A stretch of 6,504 nt of DNA from an uncultured Bacteroidota bacterium (GTDB lineage Bacteria; Bacteroidota; Bacteroidia; Bacteroidales; VadinHA17): NCBI GenBank assembly GCA_903865465.1, contig CAIPJU010000840.1, positions 1-6,504 on the forward strand. The letters run 5' to 3'. Shown here in pieces: positions 1-4,231 of this stretch. Numbering within the stretch: the stretch's first letter is position 1; the number at the start of each line of letters is the position of its first letter. A model generated the notes under the pieces. That model worked only from the letters and a program-made list of their open reading frames with translations. It was not told where the DNA came from and did no database searches. A program made the position numbers and the translations under genes.

Positions 1-59
1 ATACTCAAAAAGGTTCTCAAATAGAGAGAAAAGTACTTAAACCTAAATTGTATTTTAAA

Positions 60-548
60 GTGAAGAAGATCAGAATATTCATTTCAGTATTTCTTTGCCT
101 GGTTTATGCAGGTTTTACAGATGCCAGTTCGCAATCGGGTAAAGTTCCTCCCTTTCAGATGTTACAAAGCGGTGGAGGGCTTTTCAGGGCTCAGGATCTT
201 CCGATTGGAAAACCAATTGTAATTGTTTATTTTTCACCCGATTGCGAAGAGTGCCAGAAATTTGTTGAGTCTGTTCTCAAAAGAATGGATGAGTTCCGGA
301 ATGCATCTTTTGCCCTTGTAACTTACCTGCCTGTTGAATATGTTACAAAGTTTATCTCAGAATATCATCTTGAGAAATATCCTAATATTAACGTTGGAAC
401 TGAAGGTGGCACCTTCTTCCTCAGGAAATATTACGGGGTCGGAAAATTCCCTTTCGTAGCAATTTACAGCAAAAATGGCGACCTGGTGAAAGTCTATAAC
501 TCCGATCCGAACATTGATGATATGTCGGCACAATTGAAAAAACTCTGA
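60..548 (+). CDS. Exported thioredoxin-fold protein with CEEC active site
   Basis: This is a predicted periplasmic thioredoxin-like protein, probably a thiol-disulfide oxidoreductase or thiol-dependent redox partner. Numbering from GTG at 60, a signal peptide comes first: a KKIR n-region, a hydrophobic stretch to about residue 18, and a likely cleavage site after Thr-Asp-Ala near residue 22. The thioredoxin fold follows. A beta strand (IVIVYF) leads into the active site SPDCEECQKF, with Cys62 and Cys65 separated by two Glu, and GKFPF near residues 128-132 supplies the conserved cis-Pro (about 131). Length (about 162 residues) suits a single-domain thioredoxin. The start is uncertain. TTG at 48 is in frame, and the frame stays open to the left window edge, so a start outside the window cannot be excluded. 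I prefer GTG 60 because it puts the basic n-region at the N-terminus. The acidic CEEC pair differs from the classical CGPC of thioredoxins. Its partner is unknown; the nearest candidate is the cytochrome c lipoprotein downstream. Confidence 0.8.
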   Translation: MKKIRIFISVFLCLVYAGFTDASSQSGKVPPFQMLQSGGGLFRAQDLPIGKPIVIVYFSPDCEECQKFVESVLKRMDEFRNASFALVTYLPVEYVTKFISEYHLEKYPNINVGTEGGTFFLRKYYGVGKFPFVAIYSKNGDLVKVYNSDPNIDDMSAQLKKL

Positions 549-575
549 TTGGCATCCTGACTCTTTGGTATTAAT

Positions 576-620
576 GATATCAGTGAAAGAATTTATTCAT
601 TTTAACCGGATATCAGAGAA
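576..620. repeat. Pair of 12-base direct repeats, 33 bases apart
   Basis: GATATCAGTGAA at 576-587 and GATATCAGAGAA at 609-620 match at 11 of 12 positions, with starts exactly 33 bases apart, close to three helical turns. GATATC is itself palindromic. They lie in the 174-base gap (549-722) between the thioredoxin-like gene and the cytochrome c lipoprotein gene, about 100 bases before the latter's ATG. They could be a paired operator, but short AT-rich matches also arise by chance. Between them TGAA and TTCA form a small inverted repeat. The rest of the gap is AT-rich, with no open frame worth calling. Confidence 0.3.
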
Positions 621-722
621 TAGTTAACCTTCGTTTATGATATTTGTCATAACTATACAACATTAAATGATTTCTCAAGTTTTAATAACAGATAAAATAA
701 ATTATTCAGTAATTCAGAGTTT

Positions 723-1043
723 ATGAAAGTATTTAGATCATTTTTGTTGGTAGGCTGCCTTACGGCATTAAGTTTAACCTATGGGTGCACCAAAAAAAGC
801 AGTAATACCAGCTCGTTATATGTACCTACAAGTGCAGATGTGACAGCAACAGCTACTCTTCAGGACCTGCAACAGGGAAGAGCCCTCTATATCAAGAATT
901 GTAATTCATGCCATGATCTTCCAACTCCTGACAACTATGGTGTATCGAGCTGGAAAAGTATTATGTCATCGATGGGGCCCAGGACCTCTATGACTTCTTC
1001 TGAAATTACGCTTGTTACAAAATACGTTACCAGAGGACAGTAG
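723..1043 (+). CDS. Small lipoprotein cytochrome c, one haem site
   Basis: This encodes a 106-residue mono-haem c-type cytochrome anchored to a membrane by lipid, presumably an electron carrier on the periplasmic side. The N-terminus MKVFRSFLLVGCLTALSL is a lipoprotein signal ending at a lipobox-like TYGC (Cys22), followed by a Ser/Thr-rich linker to about residue 45. The cytochrome domain has the leader helix LQQGRALYIKNC and the haem attachment site CNSCH (Cys60, Cys63, His64 as proximal ligand). It is closed by a W-x2-I-x3-M segment in which Met84 (MGPRTSMTSSE) is the likeliest distal ligand; Met81 and Met90 are alternatives. A C-terminal helix (EITLVTKYVTRG) completes a compact class I fold. 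The ATG start fits because the signal begins immediately. No oxidase or dehydrogenase gene lies nearby, so the electron partner is unknown. No strong promoter is evident; GATATTTG at 639-646 is one base from TAnnTTTG. Confidence 0.85.
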   Translation: MKVFRSFLLVGCLTALSLTYGCTKKSSNTSSLYVPTSADVTATATLQDLQQGRALYIKNCNSCHDLPTPDNYGVSSWKSIMSSMGPRTSMTSSEITLVTKYVTRGQ

Positions 1044-1124
1044 TAAAAGCATAAACATTTAAAATCCATCTGCCTTCTTCCCCTTTTCTTTGTATATTTA
1101 CTTTCAGAAGCATACAAGAAAAAG

Positions 1125-2033
1125 ATGAGGAGGGCATTTTTCATTTTAGTTGTTTCATATCTGGCCTGCAGCTGCGCTACGCTTACTAAAAGTCAGATTG
1201 AATCGGTAAACCAGTTTGGGAGAATGACTGAGAACTTCTCCGCATTTCCCGGAAGGATAATGGCCGAATTGGCCGATATAAGAAAATGCCGGGAAGTATA
1301 TTACGCTAATTCACTTTCCATTCCGCAAAATCATATCGATATTCTCGACAGCATTCATTACAACAAAGTTCATGGTAATGCATTATCAGAAAAAGCTGAT
1401 ATAACATTCAGGATCATTGATAACTATTCAGACGCGCTCTCTCTTCTTTCTTCAGATAAATATATAAATGAACTAAAAAATCATTCTGAGAATTTGGGAG
1501 AAGATTTGGATACACTTATATCTCACTATAACAGGATTGATAAAAGTGCCAGGCTGCCTCTTGGAATCGGGGCGGCTGCCGGGAAATTTATTCAGATTGG
1601 CGGAAGACAATTCATCAGGTGCCGACAGGCAAAGGAGATCAAAAAATATATCCCACAAGCCGATACACTGATTGCTGTTATGACCGGCAACCTTATCACT
1701 TTTTTAAAGTCCGGAAACATCGACCAGCTGATTGATGCTGAAGAGAGAGGGCTTAATACTGATTACCTTAGTTTTATCAGCCATTCTTCGAAAACTTCCA
1801 TAGCCAATGATTTTGAATATCTCGATCTGAAGGAGAGGATAGAACAGGTAAAGCAGCTACGGTCAATGACAATCAGCGCAACAAATAGTATCAGGAAAGC
1901 ACATGGAAAGATGCTTGGTTCAATCGAAAAAAGACGGAATTTGAAGGAGATTGTTGAAGGTTTCAGGGAGATGGCAGTGCAGATCAGGGATTTGAATACC
2001 ACAGTTGGTAAAATTGACTTTAAACATAAATAG
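1125..2033 (+). CDS. Helical lipoprotein of unknown function
   Basis: I do not recognise this 302-residue protein. MRRAFFILVVSYLACSC is a lipoprotein signal with Cys17 (or Cys15) as the probable lipidated residue. The mature part lacks obvious enzyme motifs and reads as mostly alpha-helical with heptad-like spacing, especially residues 85-140 and 225-302 (for example LKERIEQVKQLRS and LKEIVEGFREMAVQIRDL). In the middle sits a Gly/Ala-rich hydrophobic patch, LPLGIGAAAGKFIQIGG (about 144-160), flanked by charged helices, which could be a membrane-touching hairpin or a tight turn. Cysteines at about 55 and 166 (RKCRE, IRCRQ) could form a disulfide. Five bases separate its stop from the next small gene, so the two are probably one transcript. 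TATATTTA at 1093-1100 is one base from the TAnnTTTG promoter box, but a -33 element is not clear. Two helical bundles with a central hydrophobic segment recall alpha-helical pore-forming or scaffold proteins in outline only; there is no recognisable family match. Confidence 0.7.
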   Translation: MRRAFFILVVSYLACSCATLTKSQIESVNQFGRMTENFSAFPGRIMAELADIRKCREVYYANSLSIPQNHIDILDSIHYNKVHGNALSEKADITFRIIDNYSDALSLLSSDKYINELKNHSENLGEDLDTLISHYNRIDKSARLPLGIGAAAGKFIQIGGRQFIRCRQAKEIKKYIPQADTLIAVMTGNLITFLKSGNIDQLIDAEERGLNTDYLSFISHSSKTSIANDFEYLDLKERIEQVKQLRSMTISATNSIRKAHGKMLGSIEKRRNLKEIVEGFREMAVQIRDLNTTVGKIDFKHK

Positions 2034-2038
2034 CAGCT

Positions 2039-2380
2039 ATGAGTACTGAACAGCAACTAACTCTCGAACAGGTTCAAAATGCATTTAAAGCAGTTGAAAA
2101 GGCAAGGGCCTCTTCATCCCTTACACAGGAACAGAATGAAGCTCTTGAAGGGTCATCTGTGAAACTCTTCAGCCTCGAACAGGCTCTTATCCGGAAAAAA
2201 GGCGAAGAGCTTATAAGCGCCCTTTCAAAAGATTCCGATTCGCTGAATGCCCTGGCAAAGCAGATAAAAGATTCGGCTCATTCGCTTGCTGAAATAGCCG
2301 GTGTTGTTGAGAAAGCTGTTCAGGTGGTTAAAGCCCTGATAGTTATTTTGTCTGCCGCGGCCGGAGCCGGCATAGTTTAG
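2039..2380 (+). CDS. Small helical protein with hydrophobic C-terminus
   Basis: This is an unrecognised 113-residue protein that starts five bases after the preceding lipoprotein gene. It has no signal peptide; the N-terminus (MSTEQQLTLEQVQ) is polar. Nearly the whole sequence is predicted helix: residues 8-24, 29-62 and 66-85 are amphipathic, rich in Ala, Leu, Glu and Lys with few Gly or Pro. From about residue 94 it becomes hydrophobic (VQVVKALIVILSAAAGAGIV), ending with the protein, in the manner of a tail-anchor or membrane-inserting helix. No Cys, Trp or Tyr is present. Tight spacing with the lipoprotein gene implies co-translation and possibly a shared complex, with this protein cytoplasmic or tail-anchored in the inner membrane unless exported by another route. 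A holin-like or pore-subunit role is conceivable but not supported by any specific motif. Confidence 0.65.
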   Translation: MSTEQQLTLEQVQNAFKAVEKARASSSLTQEQNEALEGSSVKLFSLEQALIRKKGEELISALSKDSDSLNALAKQIKDSAHSLAEIAGVVEKAVQVVKALIVILSAAAGAGIV

Positions 2381-2521
2381 AAGATTCCCTTAAGTGAGAG
2401 TTATATAATTTTTTCTTTCCGGGTCATTTCCCTTTCAACTCCTCTTCCCCATAATATAAGTTTCTGTCGCAAATTACTTCTATATTTATAGCTGATTATC
2501 GACTAATACTGAATTTTAGTT

Positions 2522-3175
2522 ATGAGTCCAAGAGTTAAGATTTGCTGTATTGCCAGCCGCGAGGAGGCTGATCTGGCTATACGTTACGGTGCTTCTGCCG
2601 TAGGGCTTGTTGCAAGAATGCCCAGCGGTCCCGGACCAATACCCGATGAAGCCATCAGGCAGATAGCCATGAAAGTACCTCCGCCCGTCGCAACTTTTAT
2701 GCTTACAAGCGAGACTGAGGCCGAGGAAATTATTAAACATCATTTACGCACTCTTACAAATACCATTCAGATTGTAGATTCAATTTCTGAAGGTTCCCAC
2801 AGTCAGATTAAGTCAGCACTTCCTGTTATTAGGATTGTACAGGTTATTCATGTTATAGACGAAAATTCGATAGATGAGGCAATTGCTCTGTCCGGGGAGG
2901 TTGATGCCCTTCTGCTCGACAGCGGAAATCCGAAACTGAAGGTTAAAGAGCTTGGAGGTACCGGCAGGGTTCATAACTGGAAGCTTAGCAGGCAGATAAG
3001 GGAGCAGGCCAAATGTCCGGTGTTTCTGGCGGGAGGCCTCAATCCGCATAATGTTCGTCAGGCTATCGAAGAGGTGGAACCATACGCTGTTGATGTTTGC
3101 AGCGGAGTGAGAACCAATGGCTGGCTCGATGAGGCTAAGCTTGAGATGTTCTTCAATGCCCTCATGAAAATATAA
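2522..3175 (+). CDS. Divergent phosphoribosylanthranilate isomerase (TrpF) homologue
   Basis: This is a 217-residue (beta/alpha)8-barrel protein of the TrpF family, whose classical members isomerise phosphoribosylanthranilate in tryptophan synthesis. Family landmarks in order: VKICCIAS (residues 5-12) matches the usual VKICGIT with Cys8 as the general base; ALLLDS (129-134) carries the general acid Asp133; GGTGRVHNW (145-153) is the GGTG-x3-W loop; LAGGLNPHNVRQAI (169-182) and VDVCSGVRTNGWLD (190-203) form the phosphate-binding end. Several signatures are altered. The Gly after the catalytic Cys is Cys9. The substrate-binding SPR segment reads MPSGPGPI (33-40) and has no Arg. The VQLHG strand reads IQIVDS (82-87) and lacks the His. 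It stands alone, with no other tryptophan gene, 141 bases after the previous gene. It may therefore be a paralogue with another sugar-phosphate substrate rather than a biosynthetic TrpF. TATATTTA at 2481-2488 is a weak promoter candidate. Confidence 0.85.
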   Translation: MSPRVKICCIASREEADLAIRYGASAVGLVARMPSGPGPIPDEAIRQIAMKVPPPVATFMLTSETEAEEIIKHHLRTLTNTIQIVDSISEGSHSQIKSALPVIRIVQVIHVIDENSIDEAIALSGEVDALLLDSGNPKLKVKELGGTGRVHNWKLSRQIREQAKCPVFLAGGLNPHNVRQAIEEVEPYAVDVCSGVRTNGWLDEAKLEMFFNALMKI

Positions 3176-3337
3176 TTCAAATATTGTGTCCACTCCGAAA
3201 AGGCTCTTTGACCCCTAAATCCCCTAAGGGGACTTTTTAAGATACTGATATTCAATTGTTACCCCTTCAGGGGGCAGAGGCTAAGAACAATTGAAAACAA
3301 AATTTTGTACTTTTCGGAGTGGACTCAATATTGATAT
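3175..3337. repeat. 163-base palindromic element with 28-base inverted ends
   Basis: The left arm (3175-3202) and right arm (3310-3337) are inverted copies matching at 24 of 28 positions. Mismatches lie near the outer ends plus one internal base; the inner run GTCCACTCCGAAAAG / CTTTTCGGAGTGGAC is perfect. Inside are a GC hairpin CCCCTAAGGGG (3221-3231) and a second inverted repeat TTCAATTGTT (3251-3260) / AACAATTGAA (3286-3295). The latter encloses a small hairpin CCCC-TTCA-GGGG (3262-3273). The left arm begins at the last base of the TrpF-like stop codon and the right arm ends 46 bases before the VOC start. The 107-base interior has no coding capacity, and I see no target-site duplication. 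It could be a MITE-like or REP-like element, an IS remnant, or a structured RNA between genes. Confidence 0.75.
3220..3238 (+). terminator. Possible intrinsic terminator within the repeat
   Basis: On the + strand, TCCCC-TAA-GGGGA forms a five-pair stem with a three-base loop, followed after one C by TTTTT (3234-3238). It lies 45 bases after the TrpF-like stop, a sensible position for ending that transcript. The stem is short. The surrounding CCCCTAAATCCCC pattern resembles dispersed Bacteroidota intergenic repeats as much as a dedicated terminator, so the role is uncertain. Confidence 0.4.
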
Positions 3338-3342
3338 TTTTG
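3312..3342 (+). promoter_or_regulatory. Bacteroidota-type promoter candidate for the VOC-NUDIX-glycosidase cluster
   Basis: TATTTTTG at 3335-3342 is a perfect match to TAnnTTTG, the -7 box of Bacteroidota housekeeping promoters. TTTC at 3312-3315, one base from the TTTG -33 box, lies 19 bases upstream, an expected spacing. Transcription would begin near 3349, leaving about 35 bases of leader before the GTG at 3384. The -33 box and the first bases of the -7 box lie inside the right arm of the inverted-repeat element. Confidence 0.45.
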
Positions 3343-3383
3343 GTATGACCTTAAGGGTAAGTGATTAATAAAATAAGTATGCT

Positions 3384-3794
3384 GTGAAAATAGACCATGT
3401 TGCAATCTGGACATCCTCCCTGGAGAAGATGAAGGATTATTATATTAATTTTTTAAACGGACGGAGGAATGAGAAATACTTTAATCCTTTGACCCTTTTT
3501 GAAAGCTATTTTATCTCATTCGAATCCGGCTCAAGACTTGAATTAATGTCTAAACCCGGAATTCCTGAAAACCTTAATGACCCTGTTGATAAACAATACC
3601 TGGGCATAATCCATCTCTCATTTGAAGTTGAAACTATGGAGATGGTTGAGGCAAAAGCCCGTGAACTGTCGGATGAGGGATTTAAAATACTTAGGGGACC
3701 ACGCAAAACAGGCGACGGATATTATGAATTCGAAACGCTCGACCCCGATGGTAACAGGCTGGAGGTGATGACAAAATATGTTGAAAACCAGTAG
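3384..3794 (+). CDS. VOC-superfamily metalloprotein (glyoxalase/dioxygenase fold)
   Basis: This 136-residue protein has the vicinal oxygen chelate fold of two beta-alpha-beta-beta-beta modules. Members include glyoxalase I, extradiol dioxygenases, methylmalonyl-CoA epimerase and fosfomycin-resistance enzymes. The N-terminal module opens with KIDHVAIWTSSLEKMKDYYINFL (His5) and ends in SRLELMS (Glu53). The second opens with GIIHLSFEVE (His77) and ends with LDPDGNRLEVM (Glu127). His5, Glu53, His77 and Glu127 occupy the four metal-ligand positions of glyoxalase I-type enzymes, so metal binding is likely; the substrate cannot be read from sequence. The GTG start is well supported. The metal ligand His5 follows it directly, an in-frame stop lies upstream at 3369-3371, and the next Met comes after this ligand. 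The NUDIX gene follows after 14 bases, implying co-transcription. Lactoylglutathione lyase is possible, but the family is too varied to assign. Confidence 0.85.
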   Translation: MKIDHVAIWTSSLEKMKDYYINFLNGRRNEKYFNPLTLFESYFISFESGSRLELMSKPGIPENLNDPVDKQYLGIIHLSFEVETMEMVEAKARELSDEGFKILRGPRKTGDGYYEFETLDPDGNRLEVMTKYVENQ

Positions 3795-3808
3795 CATGTC
3801 TGATTAAG

Positions 3809-4231
3809 ATGAAAGAGATCGCTGCCATCATATTTGAAAACGACAAAGGAGAGATCCTGCTTGCGCTTCGCGACAATAAATCGTGGATTCCCTTCCCTAA
3901 CCACTGGGACCTGATAGGCGGTCATGTTGAGGAGGGGGAGACCCCTGAAGAAGCTCTGATAAGGGAGGTTAAGGAAGAACTTGATATCGATCTCAAAGAG
4001 TATACTTTCTGGCGAAAATATGTTTGTCTTACCGGAGATGCTTATGAGAATATAAAATATATCTATACTGCAAAGTTCAATATTCCGATTGAAGAGGTTA
4101 CCCTGCTTGAAGGACAATATCCACGGTATTTTTCAAGGAATGAAATTCCGAAGGTAAAATTTGCCAATATCATCGGGTCTGTTGTAATGGATTATATAAA
4201 TGATTCAATTAATAAGAAAGAAAGTGAATAA
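3809..4231 (+). CDS. NUDIX hydrolase
   Basis: This 140-residue cytoplasmic enzyme is predicted to cleave a nucleoside diphosphate linked to another moiety, using divalent metal. An N-terminal strand region (MKEIAAIIFENDKGEILLALRD) leads to PNHWDLIGGHVEEGE and the NUDIX box over residues 38-60. Against G-x5-E-x7-REU-x-EE-x-GU it reads Gly38, Glu44, Arg52-Glu53-Val54, Glu56-Glu57, then Asp59-Ile60. All metal-binding and catalytic acids are therefore present, and only the last Gly of the motif is replaced, by Asp59, a change tolerated in some family members. Substrate is not determinable: oxidised nucleotides, sugar nucleotides and ADP-ribose are all possible. It begins 14 bases after the VOC stop, and its final eight bases (GTGAATAA) may contain the start of the glycosidase gene. 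The ATG at 3809 fits the usual distance to the first beta strand. Confidence 0.9.
   Translation: MKEIAAIIFENDKGEILLALRDNKSWIPFPNHWDLIGGHVEEGETPEEALIREVKEELDIDLKEYTFWRKYVCLTGDAYENIKYIYTAKFNIPIEEVTLLEGQYPRYFSRNEIPKVKFANIIGSVVMDYINDSINKKESE

Noticed and set aside
549..722. A small gene or RNA gene in the gap before the cytochrome gene
   Set aside because: The stretch is AT-rich, with no convincing start plus frame and no tRNA-like cloverleaf or long stem.
1093..1100. TATATTTA as a promoter box before the helical lipoprotein gene (same octamer at 2481-2488 before the TrpF-like gene)
   Set aside because: Each is one base from TAnnTTTG, but no TTTG-like -33 element sits at 19-21 bases upstream. 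In AT-rich gaps such matches are frequent, so I did not list them as features.
2340..2378. GCCGG-rich inverted sequence at the end of the small helical protein gene as a terminator
   Set aside because: It is inside the coding region, has a poor loop, and is not followed by a T-run.
2522..3175. Part of a tryptophan biosynthesis operon
   Set aside because: No other trp gene lies on either side, and the protein lacks several canonical TrpF pocket residues.
2813..3255. Minus-strand open frames across the end of the TrpF-like gene and the repeat
   Set aside because: They are antisense to a well-supported barrel gene and show no recognisable domain or start context.
3175..3337. A complete insertion sequence
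   Set aside because: The interior is only 107 bases with no transposase frame, and no flanking target duplication is visible. It was listed as a repeat instead.
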